From NCBI RefSeq assembly GCF_019924635.1, contig NZ_CP065037.1, forward strand, positions 2,294,001 through 2,358,000: a stretch of DNA of 64,000 nucleotides, in the 5' to 3' direction. Position 1 is the stretch's first letter. The number at the start of each line of letters is the position of its first letter. Source of the DNA: Leifsonia sp. ZF2019. Its GTDB lineage: Bacteria > Actinomycetota > Actinomycetes > Actinomycetales > Microbacteriaceae. The position numbers were made by a program, and so were the translations under genes. Below, piece by piece: positions 27,535-41,815 of this stretch. The notes beneath the pieces were generated by a model that was not told the DNA's origin, did not search any database, and saw only the letters and a program-made list of their open reading frames with translations.

Positions 27535-28739
27535 CCGAGGACCTCCAGACCCGGGAGGCGCTTGCCCTCGAGGAACTCGAGACTCGCTCCACCGCCCGTC
27601 GAGATGTGACCGAACTGATCGTCCGAGAAACCGAGCGCGCGGACCGCAGCGGCCGAGTCGCCGCCGCCGACGACGCCGAGACCGTCGACCTCGGTCAGCG
27701 CCTGCGCGACGGCCTTGGTGCCGGCCGCGAACGGGGCCAACTCGAACACGCCCATGGGGCCGTTCCAGAAGACGGTGCGTGCACCACGGACGTATTCCGA
27801 GAAGAGCTGCGCGGTCTCCGGGCCGATGTCGAGACCGAGACCGGAGGCGCCCCAGTCGGTGTCCTCGATGGCGTCGACCGGGCGCACCACGTGCTCCGCG
27901 TCGGCGCCGAACTTCGAGGCGACGACCACGTCGCGCGGCAGCACGATCTCGACGCCGCGCTCGTTCGCCTGAGCGAGGTAGCCCTTCACGGTGTCGATCT
28001 GGTCGGCCTCGAGCAGGCTCGATCCGACCTTGTGGCCGAGGGCGGCGAGGAAGGTGAAGAGCATCCCGCCACCGATGAGCAGCGAGTCGACGCGCGGCAG
28101 CAGGTGGCCGATCACGCCGAGCTTGTCCGAGACCTTCGAGCCGCCGAGGACGACCACGTACGGCCGCTCGGGGTTCTCGGTGAGCCGATCGAGCACGTCC
28201 AGCTCGGTCGCGATGAGCGTGCCCGCGGCACTCGGAAGCGCCTGCGCCAGCTCGTACACGCTGGCCTGCTTGCGGTGCACGACTCCGAAGCCGTCGGAGA
28301 CGAAGGCGTCGCCGAAGGCCGCGAGCTTCGCGGCGAACGCGGCGCGCTCGGCGTCGTCCTTGCTGGTCTCCCCCGGGTTGAAGCGGAGGTTCTCGAGCAG
28401 GGCGACATCGCCGTCCTGGAGGCCGGCGACAGCGTCTGCGGCGCCCTGGCCGACCGTGTCCTGCGCGAAGGTCACCGGCTTGCCCAGCAGCTCGGAGAGC
28501 CGCTGGGCGACCGGCGCCAGGCTGTACTTCGCATCGGGTGCGCCCTCGGGGCGACCCAGATGGGAGATGACGACCACCTTCGCGCCCTGGTTGATCAGGG
28601 CGTTCAGGGTGGGAATCGACGCTCGCACACGGCCGTCGTCCGTGATCTGGCCGTCCTTCAGGGGGACGTTCAGATCACAGCGGACGACGACACGCTTGCC
28701 GGCGAGCGAACCGAGTGAGTCAAGGGTGCGGAGCGTCAC
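27522..28739 (-). CDS. pgk: Phosphoglycerate kinase
   Basis: A 405-residue two-domain kinase that makes ATP and 3-phosphoglycerate from 1,3-bisphosphoglycerate. It opens with [15 protein letters not shown], has the substrate-binding SHLGRPEG and the C-terminal nucleotide site ([19 protein letters not shown]). Start ATG or the equivalent is at 28739, 15 bp after the gap stop. It lies in the gap-pgk-tpiA run. Confidence 0.96.
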   Translation of the reverse strand: MTLRTLDSLGSLAGKRVVVRCDLNVPLKDGQITDDGRVRASIPTLNALINQGAKVVVISHLGRPEGAPDAKYSLAPVAQRLSELLGKPVTFAQDTVGQGAADAVAGLQDGDVALLENLRFNPGETSKDDAERAAFAAKLAAFGDAFVSDGFGVVHRKQASVYELAQALPSAAGTLIATELDVLDRLTENPERPYVVVLGGSKVSDKLGVIGHLLPRVDSLLIGGGMLFTFLAALGHKVGSSLLEADQIDTVKGYLAQANERGVEIVLPRDVVVASKFGADAEHVVRPVDAIEDTDWGASGLGLDIGPETAQLFSEYVRGARTVFWNGPMGVFELAPFAAGTKAVAQALTEVDGLGVVGGGDSAAAVRALGFSDDQFGHISTGGGASLEFLEGKRLPGLEVLGWQQ

Positions 28740-28754
28740 GTCGGTTCCCTGTCG

Positions 28755-29771
<1,017 letters not shown>

Positions 29772-29822
29772 TTACTTGATGGGCGCCGGACGGCGCTGAT
29801 ATGGGTGTGTGAAGCGGACGAC

Positions 29823-29853
29823 GGCGTCCCGGGAGGAGCCCTCCCGGGACGCC
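29823..29853 (-). terminator. Terminator hairpin after sodA
   Basis: A perfect 14-bp stem (29823-29836 with 29840-29853) around a 3-nt loop. It separates sodA from gap on the minus strand. Confidence 0.75.
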
Positions 29854-29861
29854 TCACCTGA

Positions 29862-30488
29862 CTACGACAGTAGCAGCAGGCCCGAGGTCTTTTCGCGCGC
29901 CTTCAGGAAGCGGTCCTGGACGTCGGCCCAGTTCGTGATGTTCCAGAACGCCTTCACGTAGTCGGCCTTCACGTTGACGTAGTCGAGGTAGAAGGCGTGC
30001 TCCCACATGTCGAGCAGGAGGAGCGGAACGGTCGCCGCTGCGAGGTTGCCCTGGTGGTCGTACAGCTGCTCGATGATGAGCTTCTGGCCCAGCGAGTCCC
30101 ACGCGAGGATCGACCAGCCGGAGCCCTGGATGCCGAGCGCCGACGCGGTGAAGTGAGCGCGGAACTTGTCGAACGAGCCGAAGAACTCGTCGATCGCCGA
30201 GGCGAGCTCGCCGGTCGGCTTGTCGCCGCCGTCCGGCGAGAGGTTGTTCCAGAACACCGTGTGGTTCACGTGACCGGCGAGGTTGAACGCGAGGTCCTTC
30301 TGGAGCTTGTTGACGTTGGCGAGGTCGTCCGCGTCGCGGGCCTCGGCCAGCTTCACGAGCGCGGTGTTCGCACCGTCGACATACGCCTTGTGGTGCTTGT
30401 CGTGGTGCAGCTCCATGATCCGACCGCTGATGTTCGGCTCGAGCGCCGAGTAGTCGTACGGAAGGTCGGCGAGCGTGTAGTCAGCCAT
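29862..30488 (-). CDS. sodA: Superoxide dismutase, Mn/Fe family
   Basis: A 208-residue cytosolic SOD. The metal ligands sit in [28 protein letters not shown] and [11 protein letters not shown] (last Asp and His). The metal, Mn or Fe, cannot be set with certainty; the DHQGNL segment is typical of many Mn enzymes. AGGAGA lies before the ATG. It interrupts the usual whiA-gap neighbourhood and has its own hairpin terminator and a likely -10 (30550-30555), so it appears to be a single-gene unit. Confidence 0.95.
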   Translation of the reverse strand: MADYTLADLPYDYSALEPNISGRIMELHHDKHHKAYVDGANTALVKLAEARDADDLANVNKLQKDLAFNLAGHVNHTVFWNNLSPDGGDKPTGELASAIDEFFGSFDKFRAHFTASALGIQGSGWSILAWDSLGQKLIIEQLYDHQGNLAAATVPLLLLDMWEHAFYLDYVNVKADYVKAFWNITNWADVQDRFLKAREKTSGLLLLS

Positions 30489-30549
30489 TACTCATCTCCT
30501 CAGGTGTGTCCCGGCACGAACGGTTCCGCCGGGATCGGGCGACTTTTCC

Positions 30550-30555
30550 AGTCTA
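30550..30555 (-). promoter_or_regulatory. Putative -10 of sodA
   Basis: TAGACT on the minus strand, predicting a leader of about 55 nt before the sodA ATG. Confidence 0.4.
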
Positions 30556-30614
30556 CTGAGGGCAACTCCGGCCGCGACCGGAAGCTTCCCGGACGGGGCG
30601 CCCCGCCACGGAAC

Positions 30615-31595
30615 CTACACCTCGTCGAGGTCGGCCGGGAGGTTGGCATCCGTACCGGGGATTCCCAGATCCGCCGCGCGCTTGTCAGCCATCGCGAGAA
30701 GGCGGCGGATGCGACCGGCGACGGCGTCCTTCGTCATGGGCGGGTCGGCGTGGTGGCCGAGCTCGTCGAGGCTGGCGTCGCGCTGCGAGAGGCGCAGCTC
30801 GCCGGCGTAGCGCAAGTGCTCCGGAACGTCGTCGCCGAGGATCTCGAGCGCGCGCTCGACGCGGGCGCAGGCGGCGACGGCGGCCTGCGCCGAGCGACGC
30901 AGGTTCGCGTCGTCGAAATTGACCAGCCGGTTGGCGGTGGCGCGCACCTCGCGGCGCTGACGCAGCTCCTCCCAGTTGGCGACGGTCTGCGCTGCGCCCA
31001 TCTGGACGAGCATCGCGCTGATCGCCTCGCCGTCGCGGATGACGACGCGGTGCACGCCCCGGACCTCCCGAGCCTTCGCGGCGATGCCCAGACGACCGGC
31101 GGCCCCCACGAGCGCCATCGCAGCCTCGTTGCCCGGGCAGGTGACTTCGAGGGCGGCGGAGCGACCCGGGTCGGTGAGCGAGCCGTGCGCGAGGAACGCG
31201 CCGCGCCAGACGGCGGCCAGCTCCTCCCGTGAGCCGGTCGTGAGACGGTTGGGGAGGCCTCGGATCGGGCGGCGGCGGGCATCGAGCAGGCCGGTCTGGC
31301 GGGCGAGGGTCTCGCCCCCCTCGAGCACCCGGACGAGGTACTGCGGGCTGCGGCGGATGCCGGAGGCGGAGATGATGGATCCTTCGCTGCGGACGCCGTA
31401 GAGCTCGGCCAGGTCCTTGCGCACCCGCGTGGCGAGCTCGGGGGTGTCGAGCTCGCTCTCCACCGCGATGCGGCCGCCGATCAGGTGCAGTCCGCCGGAG
31501 AAGCGGAGGATGGTCGCGAGCTCGGCGGCGCGCACGGTCGTCTTGCTGACCTGCACCTTCGTGAGCTCGTCCTTGACGTCGGCGGTGAGAGCCAA
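30615..31595 (-). CDS. whiA: DNA-binding protein WhiA
   Basis: A 326-residue WhiA: an N-terminal LAGLIDADG-derived domain and a C-terminal helix-turn-helix ([32 protein letters not shown]). In Streptomyces WhiA works with WhiB to switch on sporulation division genes; it is also present in non-sporulating Gram-positives. The family begins (M)[13 protein letters not shown], which here is reached from a TTG at 31595 with AGGA 8 nt upstream. The ATG at 31661 would add 22 residues and overlap rapZ. It normally follows yvcK; that gene is absent here and rapZ comes directly before. Confidence 0.93.
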   Translation of the reverse strand: MALTADVKDELTKVQVSKTTVRAAELATILRFSGGLHLIGGRIAVESELDTPELATRVRKDLAELYGVRSEGSIISASGIRRSPQYLVRVLEGGETLARQTGLLDARRRPIRGLPNRLTTGSREELAAVWRGAFLAHGSLTDPGRSAALEVTCPGNEAAMALVGAAGRLGIAAKAREVRGVHRVVIRDGEAISAMLVQMGAAQTVANWEELRQRREVRATANRLVNFDDANLRRSAQAAVAACARVERALEILGDDVPEHLRYAGELRLSQRDASLDELGHHADPPMTKDAVAGRIRRLLAMADKRAADLGIPGTDANLPADLDEV

Positions 31596-31653
31596 TCGGA
31601 TTCCTAACTGTTGAGCGACGGCGTCGGTGGCGCCGTGATACGGGTGGCCGGCG

Positions 31654-32529
31654 TCATTCACGGCCGAGGTCGCGGTGTTTGGTGTTCACCGCGAGACCCG
31701 GGAAACTGCGCAACCGTGCCGCGAGCTCTTCCGCAATCGCGACGGACCGGTGCTTCCCTCCCGTGCAGCCTATCGCGATCGTGGCATGCCGTTTGTTCTC
31801 GCGCTGGTACCCCTCGAAGATCGGACGGAGCGCCAGCACGTACGCGGAGACGAACTCCTCCGCCCCGTTCTGGCTCAGGACGAAGTCGCGCACGACCTCG
31901 TCGAGACCGGTGTGCGGCCGCAGCTCCGGGTTCCAGAACGGGTTGGGCAGGAAGCGCGCGTCGGCCACGAGGTCGGCGTCCGGCGGCAGCCCGTATTTGA
32001 AGCCGAAGCTCTGGACGGTGACCTGCACGCCCGCCGTGCCCTCGGAGGCGAACGTCTCCGTGATGTTGGTCGCCAGCTGGTGGATGTTCAGGTCGGAGGT
32101 GTCGACGATGAGGTCGCTCGCCTCGCGGATCTCGCGCAGACGCGCCCTCTCCGCGGTGATCCCATCCAGGATGGTGCCATCACCCTGCAGGGGATGCGGG
32201 CGCCGCACCTGCTCGAACCGGCGGACGAGCACGGAGTCGGCGGCCTCCAGGAACAGCACGCGCACCTTCGTGCCCTCGCGCAGGCTCTGGATCATCTCGC
32301 GCAGGTCGGCGAAGAAGTTGCGGCCGCGGACGTCGACGACGGCCGCGATCCGGGGCAGGCCGGAATCGGCCCGGTTCGCGAGCTCGATGAGCGGGCGCAG
32401 CATCTGGGGAGGGAGGTTGTCGACCACGTACCAGTCGAGGTCCTCGAGCGCGTTGGCGACCGTCGAACGGCCCGCCCCCGACATGCCCGTGACGATCAGC
32501 ACTTCCTGCTGCGCGGTGTCGGTGGCCAC
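31654..32529 (-). CDS. rapZ: RNase adapter / nucleotide-binding protein RapZ (YvcJ)
   Basis: A 291-residue P-loop protein. Walker A is in [11 protein letters not shown] (about 13-23), Walker B-like [10 protein letters not shown] follows, and the C-terminal half holds the RNA/ligand-binding landmarks [22 protein letters not shown] and [18 protein letters not shown]. In E. coli RapZ guides RNase E to the GlmZ small RNA; in Gram-positives (YvcJ) its role is less well known. GTG start with GGAGGAG. It lies 58 bp before whiA and shares its strand. Confidence 0.94.
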   Translation of the reverse strand: MATDTAQQEVLIVTGMSGAGRSTVANALEDLDWYVVDNLPPQMLRPLIELANRADSGLPRIAAVVDVRGRNFFADLREMIQSLREGTKVRVLFLEAADSVLVRRFEQVRRPHPLQGDGTILDGITAERARLREIREASDLIVDTSDLNIHQLATNITETFASEGTAGVQVTVQSFGFKYGLPPDADLVADARFLPNPFWNPELRPHTGLDEVVRDFVLSQNGAEEFVSAYVLALRPIFEGYQRENKRHATIAIGCTGGKHRSVAIAEELAARLRSFPGLAVNTKHRDLGRE

Positions 32530-32563
32530 CTGTTCTCCTCCTCGCGATGCGTGTCCGCCCAGC

Positions 32564-33850
32564 CTACCGAGAGACGGCGGCCGAGATGGATGTCCTGCGC
32601 ATAATCAGTGGGGCCGCGCACGCGAGCGCAGCGGCGACGACCCAGGCGGCCGCTGAGCCTCCCGTCACGAGCGTCAGCACGACGCCCGACGCGCCGGCCA
32701 CGGCTCCCGTGACGGCCGTGACCGGGGAGACCTGCGGCGCCGTGTCGGGGCGCGCGGGGGCGGTCTCGATGCGTCCGGCCACGGCCACCGCCCCGGCGAC
32801 GGCGATCAGGACGACCGCGAACCACACCGGGCGGGACGACCACCACTCCGCACTCAGGATCGGGGGAAGCGTGGTGCCGGAGACCAGCAGCGCCCCCGCG
32901 AGCACGATCAGCACCGGCATGTGCCACAGGTAGACCGTCATCGCACGCGCCGAGATCCACGCCACCACGGCCTCCACACCCGGGCGTGTCGCTGCGGAAC
33001 GCAGAGCGGGGGCGACGACCGCGAAGAGCGCGAGCTGGATCGCGCCGAGCAGCACGAGAGCCGACACCGGCGGATTGAGGTTCGCGAGCATGTCGAAGGA
33101 CCAGAAGCCCGTTGCGCACACCCCCGCCAGCAGTGCGGCGGCGCCCGCCGCGCCGAGGAGCAGCGTGCGGGGGCGGAGTGCGCCCACCCGCCCGTCGGCC
33201 AGCCAGAAGCCGAGCTGCTGGACCGCCAGCCAGACGAAGACGAGGTTGGCGAATCCCACCCCCGTGACGCCCGTCGACACCCGGACGACGTCGGCGGCCA
33301 GCGCGAGAGCGACCGGCGCGAGCAGGCCGAGCACCGGCGCGCGACGATGGAGGGCGACCATCGGCGGGACGCCGACCGTGCAGAGCACGTACACGCCCAG
33401 GAACCACAGCGGCTGGCTCATCCGGAAGCCGGCGACGGCGACGAGGGACTCCGGGACCCCCGCGAGCGTGAGCGCGCTCAGGAGCACGGCCACGCCGCCG
33501 AGGGCGACCGCGGCGGGCACGAACAGCCGGCGCACACGCGCCCCCAGGTATTCGCCGTAGCCAGCGCCCCGCCCCCGCATCCGCTCCCACTGGGTGTACG
33601 ACGAGAACCCGCCCAGGACGAAGAACAACGGCATGACCTGCACGAGCCAGCTCAGCGCGGCGAAGCCCGGCCAGTGCTCCATGGCGTTCTCGAGCACCGG
33701 ACCCGCCGCTCCGGCGCCGACGCCGACCATGAGCGCGTGCAGCAGCACGACGACCACAAGAGAGGCGGAGCGCGCCAGGTCGACGGCCGCATCCCTGCGG
33801 GCCGGCGGTTCACGCCGCTCCGGTGCGCGGGTCGCGAGGGACAGGGTCAT
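32564..33850 (-). CDS. Acyltransferase-3 family membrane protein
   Basis: A 428-residue integral membrane protein with about ten to twelve hydrophobic segments. The first helix region [19 protein letters not shown] has the Arg and His spaced as in acyltransferase-3 enzymes, which acylate surface sugars or peptidoglycan; [11 protein letters not shown] and [15 protein letters not shown] are also typical. The target is unknown. It ends 34 bp before the rapZ start. A 26-bp perfect palindrome lies 89 nt before its ATG, suggesting control by the neighbouring response regulator. GGAAGGAG precedes the start. Confidence 0.85.
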   Translation of the reverse strand: MTLSLATRAPERREPPARRDAAVDLARSASLVVVVLLHALMVGVGAGAAGPVLENAMEHWPGFAALSWLVQVMPLFFVLGGFSSYTQWERMRGRGAGYGEYLGARVRRLFVPAAVALGGVAVLLSALTLAGVPESLVAVAGFRMSQPLWFLGVYVLCTVGVPPMVALHRRAPVLGLLAPVALALAADVVRVSTGVTGVGFANLVFVWLAVQQLGFWLADGRVGALRPRTLLLGAAGAAALLAGVCATGFWSFDMLANLNPPVSALVLLGAIQLALFAVVAPALRSAATRPGVEAVVAWISARAMTVYLWHMPVLIVLAGALLVSGTTLPPILSAEWWSSRPVWFAVVLIAVAGAVAVAGRIETAPARPDTAPQVSPVTAVTGAVAGASGVVLTLVTGGSAAAWVVAAALACAAPLIMRRTSISAAVSR

Positions 33851-33938
33851 AGGAGGCTCCTTCCGTCCGGCCCGGCGGGCCGACGGTCAGAGCGTCTCAA
33901 CGGGATGTGGGGCCTCGCGTCACCCCGGAGAGCCAACC

Positions 33939-33964
33939 CGCACCCCTACCGCGGTAGGGGTGCG
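33939..33964. promoter_or_regulatory. 26-bp perfect palindrome, candidate operator
   Basis: The arms CGCACCCCTACCG/CGGTAGGGGTGCG match perfectly. It lies between the response regulator and the acyltransferase gene, 89 nt before the latter. A degenerate copy of its core is at 36709-36724, upstream of the operon encoding that regulator. A binding site for the LuxR-type regulator is the likely meaning. Confidence 0.6.
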
Positions 33965-34027
33965 ACAGGGCTGCGGTACGGAGCGGTGGACGGGGAGGCG
34001 GTGAGGGCCGGGGCGGGTGGCGCCCGG

Positions 34028-34699
34028 TCAGGGGTTCGGCGCGACGAGTCCCGCGTCGAAGGCCAGGATGACCGCCTGCACCCGGTCGCGGAGCCCCAGC
34101 TTGGAGAACACGCGGCTCACGTGGGTCTTGACCGTCTGCTCGGCGATGAACAGCTCGGCGGCGATCTCGGCGTTGGAGAGACCGCGCCCGATCAGCACCA
34201 GGATCTCCCGCTCGCGCTCGGTCAGGCCGGCGAGGCGCTGCGCCTGCGCGCCCCCCGCCGGCCGAAGGGAGCCGAAGCGCTCCAGCAGACGCTTGGTGAC
34301 CCGCGGGGCGAGGAGGGCGTCTCCGTCGGCGACCACGCGCACGGCCTGCACGAGATCGGCGGGAGGGGCATCCTTCAGCAGGAAGCCGCTCGCGCCCGCG
34401 CTGAGCGCGTCGTAGACGTACTCGTCGGCGTCGAACGTGGTGAGGACCAGCACGAGCGGGCGATGCGGATCGCCACGGCTCGGGCGCACCAGCTCTCGGG
34501 TGGCGTCGATTCCGTTCATCACCGGCATGCGCACATCCATCAGCACGACATCAGGCCGCAGGCGGCGCGCCAGCTCCACCGCCTCGGCGCCGTCGGCCGC
34601 CTGACCGAGCACCTCGATCCCCTCCTGCGCCTGGAGGATCGCGGCGAAGCCCGCGCGCACCATCGCCTGATCGTCCGCGACGAGCACGCTGATCGTCAT
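34028..34699 (-). CDS. NarL/LuxR-family response regulator
   Basis: A 223-residue two-domain regulator. The receiver has acidic D9 and D10, phosphoacceptor D55 (VVLMDVRMP), and K109 in FLLKDA. The C-terminal LuxR helix-turn-helix reads LTEREREILVLIGRGLSNAEIAAELFIAEQTVKTHVSRVFSKLGLRDRVQAV. Its start overlaps the kinase stop by 4 bp (ATGA), so it is the kinase's partner. The target genes are probably its own operon and the acyltransferase, judging from the palindromes near each. Confidence 0.93.
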   Translation of the reverse strand: MTISVLVADDQAMVRAGFAAILQAQEGIEVLGQAADGAEAVELARRLRPDVVLMDVRMPVMNGIDATRELVRPSRGDPHRPLVLVLTTFDADEYVYDALSAGASGFLLKDAPPADLVQAVRVVADGDALLAPRVTKRLLERFGSLRPAGGAQAQRLAGLTEREREILVLIGRGLSNAEIAAELFIAEQTVKTHVSRVFSKLGLRDRVQAVILAFDAGLVAPNP

Positions 34700-35937
34700 G
34701 CCGATTCCTTTCCGACGCGGAGCGGGAGCACCGCGCGCACCCGGAAGCCGCCGTCGGCGCGCGGCGCCGCCTCGAGCGTCCCGCCCAGGAGCTCCGCGCG
34801 CTCGCGCATCCCACGGATGCCGTGGCCACCGGTGTCGGGCGCGGGCGCGGAGGCCGGCCTCCCGGGAGGCGCGGAGTTCGCGACCGCGACCTGCAGGCCC
34901 CCGCTCACGCGCTCCACCACGACCTCGACGGCCGCACCGGTGGCGTGACGCGCAACGTTGCTCAGGGACTCCTGCACGATCCGATAGACAGCGAGGGCCA
35001 GGACCGGGTCAACTGCGGCCGTGGTCTCGGGCGCGAGCCGGTCGTCCAGATGCGCGGCTCCGCGGCGACCCGCCGCGGCGACGAGCGCGGCGAGGTCCCC
35101 GAGGCCCGGCTGCGGCGCGGTCTCGGCGGTCGCGTCCTCGCTGCGGAGGACGCCGAGCAGCGCGCGCATCTCCCCCATGGCGCTGCGCGCGGTCGCCGCC
35201 AGTTCGTCGAACTCCGCGACGGCGTCCGGCGAGAGGTCCGGGAGCCGGTACCGCGCGCTCGAGGCCTGCACCTGGATCGCGGACATGCCGTGGGCGACCA
35301 CGTCGTGCAGTTCCCGCGCGATCCGCGTCCGCTCCTCAGCCACCTCACGGAGCGCCTGCTCGGAGGCGGAGATGCGCTGCTCCCGCAGGAGCTGCCGCCG
35401 GACGTCCTGCCAGCGTGCCACCAGCACTCCACCGCCGAGCGCGGCCGCGCTCACCGCAGCGAAGACGATCAGGTCGGCGGTCACGGCGCCGGACGTCGCG
35501 GGAGCGCGCATGCCCGACCAGCCCACGATCGACGTCGCGGCGACGGCGACCGTCCACACGACCCCGGCGGCTCGCCACGCCCCTCCCGCAGCGGCCAGGC
35601 CGAGGGCGGCGGCGAAGGCGATCGTCGACGGCACTGCCACCGGCCACGGGCCACCACCTGCCGGGGAGCCGAGCAGGGACAGCAGGAGGACGGCCGCCGC
35701 GGAGACGGCGACCGCGGCCGCCGGCCGCACCAGCGCGAGCAGGAGTGCGCCGCCGAGCGCGGCCGAGACCAGCAGGGCGACGACGACGGGGGTGGCGTAG
35801 AGGGTCGCGGAGAGCGCGGCCGACACGGCGAGGATCGCCACCGTCGCCGTCGTCGTGGCGCCCCAGAGCAGGACGCGCGAGCCGTCGATCCGCAACACAG
35901 GCGGCTGCGGGAGCGCGCTGGGCGTCGACGCTGTCAT
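34696..35937 (-). CDS. Sensor histidine kinase, HisKA_3/DesK class
   Basis: A 413-residue kinase. Residues 22-175 hold about five or six hydrophobic segments and no large extracytoplasmic domain, so the signal is probably sensed in or at the membrane. The phosphoacceptor is H211 in RIARELHDVVAHGMSAIQ, typical of HisKA_3. The HATPase domain is short, with GGHGIRGMRERAELLGG near the end. Its start overlaps the DedA stop and its stop overlaps the regulator start, both ATGA, so the three genes form one unit. The signal is unknown; cell-envelope state is a common one for this class. Confidence 0.92.
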   Translation of the reverse strand: MTASTPSALPQPPVLRIDGSRVLLWGATTTATVAILAVSAALSATLYATPVVVALLVSAALGGALLLALVRPAAAVAVSAAAVLLLSLLGSPAGGGPWPVAVPSTIAFAAALGLAAAGGAWRAAGVVWTVAVAATSIVGWSGMRAPATSGAVTADLIVFAAVSAAALGGGVLVARWQDVRRQLLREQRISASEQALREVAEERTRIARELHDVVAHGMSAIQVQASSARYRLPDLSPDAVAEFDELAATARSAMGEMRALLGVLRSEDATAETAPQPGLGDLAALVAAAGRRGAAHLDDRLAPETTAAVDPVLALAVYRIVQESLSNVARHATGAAVEVVVERVSGGLQVAVANSAPPGRPASAPAPDTGGHGIRGMRERAELLGGTLEAAPRADGGFRVRAVLPLRVGKESA

Positions 35938-36653
35938 CCGCGGGCCTCCTGCCGGTCCTGTGCGACGGTGCGAACCGTCGGCGCTGTTCTTCGTGCCGTC
36001 CCGCGGGCGGGAGCGACGGGGCGCGGCGATCCAGCGCCCGAACGTGCCTCGCGTCGCTTCGCATGAGCGCGCAGCCCGGCATCGATCCCGATGCCCACCG
36101 TCACGCCCAGGACGATCCCGACGGCCATCGCGAGGAGCGCGTTGCCGCCGAGCCAGTGCGCGGCGACCACCCCCACAGTAACGGAGTAGAGGGCCCACGA
36201 GACCCCCGCGACGGAGGACAGCAGCAGGAAGCGCGCCGGCGCGATCCGCGAGGCGCCCGCCATGAGGTTGACGGCCACCCGGCCCACCGGCACGTATCGC
36301 GCCGACAGGAGCAGAACGCCGGTCCGCTGATGCAGTCCGCGACGGGCACGTGCCAGCGCCGCGCTCGTGCGCGGGCCGCGCAGCGGGCGGAGACGCTCGA
36401 TGCGGTCGATGGGCACGAGACGCCCCACCGCGAAGGTGAGGTTGTCGCCCGCGATCGCCCCCGCGGCGGCGCACGCGAGCACCAGCGGCAGGCTCGGCGC
36501 CCCGACGGCGACGGCGGCCGCCGCTGCCGCGATCACCACGGACTCGCTGGGCACGGGTGGGAAGAACGCGTCCACGAGCACGACGGCGAAGACGACCAGA
36601 TACACCCACGGGGACGCGGCCGCGTGGGCGATGAACTCGTTGAGGGCTTCCAT
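35934..36653 (-). CDS. DedA family membrane protein
   Basis: A 239-residue membrane protein. The DedA/VTT signature is seen in FFPPVPSESVVIAAA, GDNLTFAVGR, and RYVPVGRVAVNLMAGASRI, with about four to five hydrophobic segments. DedA proteins help move or recycle envelope lipids such as undecaprenyl phosphate. The C-terminal 40 residues are basic and Pro/Ala-rich. It is first in an operon with the histidine kinase and regulator, so the system may sense envelope stress and act through DedA; this is inference. The start is preceded by a TAGCGT hexamer. Confidence 0.88.
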   Translation of the reverse strand: MEALNEFIAHAAASPWVYLVVFAVVLVDAFFPPVPSESVVIAAAAAAVAVGAPSLPLVLACAAAGAIAGDNLTFAVGRLVPIDRIERLRPLRGPRTSAALARARRGLHQRTGVLLLSARYVPVGRVAVNLMAGASRIAPARFLLLSSVAGVSWALYSVTVGVVAAHWLGGNALLAMAVGIVLGVTVGIGIDAGLRAHAKRREARSGAGSPRPVAPARGTARRTAPTVRTVAQDRQEARG

Positions 36654-36659
36654 GCCTCG

Positions 36660-36665
36660 ACGCTA
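36660..36665 (-). promoter_or_regulatory. Putative -10 of a leaderless promoter (DedA operon)
   Basis: TAGCGT on the minus strand, 6 nt before the DedA ATG at 36653. Confidence 0.5.
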
Positions 36666-36708
36666 CGGACGGAGAACGCGCGACGCGTCCCCCAGCGGTA
36701 CCGGCCAC

Positions 36709-36724
36709 CCCCTACCGCAGAGGG
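36709..36724. promoter_or_regulatory. Degenerate copy of the CCCCTACCGC palindrome
   Basis: CCCCTACCGC followed by AGAGGG. The left half equals that of the 33939-33964 palindrome while the right half is degraded. It is centred about 63 nt before the predicted DedA operon start, a normal place for an activator site. Confidence 0.45.
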
Positions 36725-36773
36725 AGAAACCGCCGAGGGCGACCCTGCACCCGGACGACCGGCAGAGCGAGCC

Positions 36774-38783
36774 TCAGCGCTCGGCCAGCCGCTCGGCCAC
36801 GGCGGCGGCCAGCGTCGGGCCGACGCCGCGCACCTCTGCGATCTGCTCCGGCGTCGCCTGCTTCAGCTGGGCCACAGAACCGAAGTGCTTCAGCAGCTCC
36901 TTCACCCGCGATGGGCCGAGGCCCGGGATCTCGCCCAGCACGGTGCCGATGTCACGCTTACGCCGCGACCGCTGGTAGGTGATCGCGAAGCGGTGTGCCT
37001 CGTCGCGCAGCCGCTGGATGAGGAAGAGGGCGTCGCTGTTGCGCGGCAGGATGACCGGGAAGTCCGAGTCGGGCAGCCAGATCTCCTCCAGACGCTTGGC
37101 GATACCCGCCAGCTGGATGCCCTGCACGCCCGACTCCTCGAGGGCGCGCTGCGCCGCGGCCACCTGCGGCTGACCGCCGTCGACGAGGAGGAGGTTCGGC
37201 GGGTAGGAGAACTTGCGGCGGCGCTTCTCCGCCGCTTCCGCGAGCTCGGCGTCGACATCGATGGTCGGGTCGTCTCCCCCGTCGTCGGCGAACGGCTCGT
37301 CCGTTCGCCCCGTGCCCGCAGCGACCGGATCGGTCTCGATGGGCGCGTCGTCCTTCAGGTAGGCGAGTCGCCGCGTGATCACCTGGTAGATCGACTCCGT
37401 GTCGTCGGTCGACTCGGGGATGCTGAACCGGCGGTACTGATCCTTGCGCGGCAGACCGTCCTCGAAGACGACCATGGACGCGACGATGTTGGTCCCGCTC
37501 AGGTGCGAGACGTCGTAGCACTCCATCCGCAGCGGAGCCTCGTCCATGCCGAGCGCCTCCTGGATGTCGGAGAGCGCCTTGGACCGGGCGACGAAGTCCG
37601 CAGATCGGCGCGTCTTGTAGAGCACGAGCGCGTTCTTGGCGTTCATCTCCGCGGTCTGCGCCAGCGCGGCCTTGTCGCCGCGCTGGGCGACGCGCAGCTC
37701 CACACGACCGCTGAGCCGTCCGCGCGTCGCACTCGGGTCGCTCACGCTCCCGCCGCTGGTCTCGTGCCGACGTTCGGTGAGCCACCGTTCCAGCTCCGCC
37801 GTGTCGTCCGGCAGTTCGGGCACCAGAATCTCGCGCGGGGGCACGTCGGCGCCCTCATAGGCGTTCTGCAGGACGGTCTCCACCAGTTCGCCGAGCTCCA
37901 TGTCGAGCTCTTTGTCGACCACCCAGCTGCGGACACCGCGGATGCGCCCGCCGCGCACGATGAACTGCTGCACCGCGGCCGCGAGCTCGTCGTGGGCGAT
38001 GCCGAAGGCGTCGAGGTCGACCGTCTCCTGCAGCACGACCGCGCTCTTGCCCATGGCCGCCTCGAGGGCCTGGATGGCGTCACGGTGCCGGGCGGCGGCC
38101 TCGTAGTCCATCGTGCTCGCGGCCGACTTCATCTTGTCGTTCAGCTCGCGGATGTACTTCGTGTCATTGCCCGCCATGAACGAGACGAAGTCCTCGGCGA
38201 GCCCGCGGTGGTCCTCCGGCGTGATACGGCCGACGCAGGGCGCGGCGCACTTGCCGATGTCGCCGAGCAGGCACGGACGACCCGTCAGCTCGGCGCGGCG
38301 GTACACCCCGTCGGAGCAGCTGCGGACCGGGAACGCCTTGAGCATGAGGTCGACGGTGTCGCGGATCGCCCACACCTTCGTATATGGACCGAAGTAGCGG
38401 GCGTCCTTGACGCCGCGGTTGCGGGTGACCATCACGCGCGGGATGCGGTCGCCCAGCGTCACGGCGAGGTAGGGGTACGACTTGTCGTCCCGGAACTGCA
38501 CGTTGAACGGTGGAGTGAACTCCTTGATCCAGGTGTACTCCAGCTGGAGCGCCTCGAACTCGCTCGCCACCACCGTCCACTCGACCGACGCGGCGGTCGT
38601 GACCATGCGCCGGGTGCGCTCGTGCAGGCTGCGCAGAGGCTGGAAGTAGTTGCTCAACCGCGCACGCAGGTTCTTCGCCTTGCCCACGTAGAGCACCCGC
38701 CGGTTCTTGTCGCGGAAGCGGTAGACGCCCGGCTGGGTCGGGATCTCGCCGGCCTTCGGCCGGTAGCTGACGGTGTCGGCCAC
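36774..38783 (-). CDS. uvrC: Excinuclease ABC subunit C
   Basis: A 669-residue nuclease that cuts on both sides of the lesion in excision repair. The N-terminal GIY-YIG domain has [26 protein letters not shown], a UVR motif is around 205-240 ([20 protein letters not shown] region), the central RNase H-like domain contains [23 protein letters not shown] and LLVDGGQPQ, and the C-terminus is a tandem helix-hairpin-helix ([35 protein letters not shown]). GTG start, 9 bp after uvrA, so the two are cotranscribed. Confidence 0.96.
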   Translation of the reverse strand: MADTVSYRPKAGEIPTQPGVYRFRDKNRRVLYVGKAKNLRARLSNYFQPLRSLHERTRRMVTTAASVEWTVVASEFEALQLEYTWIKEFTPPFNVQFRDDKSYPYLAVTLGDRIPRVMVTRNRGVKDARYFGPYTKVWAIRDTVDLMLKAFPVRSCSDGVYRRAELTGRPCLLGDIGKCAAPCVGRITPEDHRGLAEDFVSFMAGNDTKYIRELNDKMKSAASTMDYEAAARHRDAIQALEAAMGKSAVVLQETVDLDAFGIAHDELAAAVQQFIVRGGRIRGVRSWVVDKELDMELGELVETVLQNAYEGADVPPREILVPELPDDTAELERWLTERRHETSGGSVSDPSATRGRLSGRVELRVAQRGDKAALAQTAEMNAKNALVLYKTRRSADFVARSKALSDIQEALGMDEAPLRMECYDVSHLSGTNIVASMVVFEDGLPRKDQYRRFSIPESTDDTESIYQVITRRLAYLKDDAPIETDPVAAGTGRTDEPFADDGGDDPTIDVDAELAEAAEKRRRKFSYPPNLLLVDGGQPQVAAAQRALEESGVQGIQLAGIAKRLEEIWLPDSDFPVILPRNSDALFLIQRLRDEAHRFAITYQRSRRKRDIGTVLGEIPGLGPSRVKELLKHFGSVAQLKQATPEQIAEVRGVGPTLAAAVAERLAER

Positions 38784-38792
38784 GCGCGCGCC

Positions 38793-41738
<2,946 letters not shown>

Positions 41739-41799
41739 TTTCCGCTAGTTCTCGACGGCGTCGGCCCGTGTTCGCCGACCGCGCACGCGCGCCGGCGGT

Positions 41800-41815
41800 T
41801 CGAAGTTTTGTTCGA
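41800..41815. promoter_or_regulatory. LexA-like SOS box of uvrA
   Basis: TCGAAGTTTTGTTCGA, one mismatch from the actinobacterial TCGAAC-N4-GTTCGA consensus. On the minus strand a TAGAAT hexamer (41815-41820) abuts it, so a bound repressor would block the uvrA promoter. Confidence 0.7.

Noticed and set aside
31596-31661. A longer whiA beginning at the ATG at 31661
   Set aside because: It would add 22 residues not found in the family and overlap rapZ. The TTG at 31595 has a good ribosome binding site and gives the family N-terminus.
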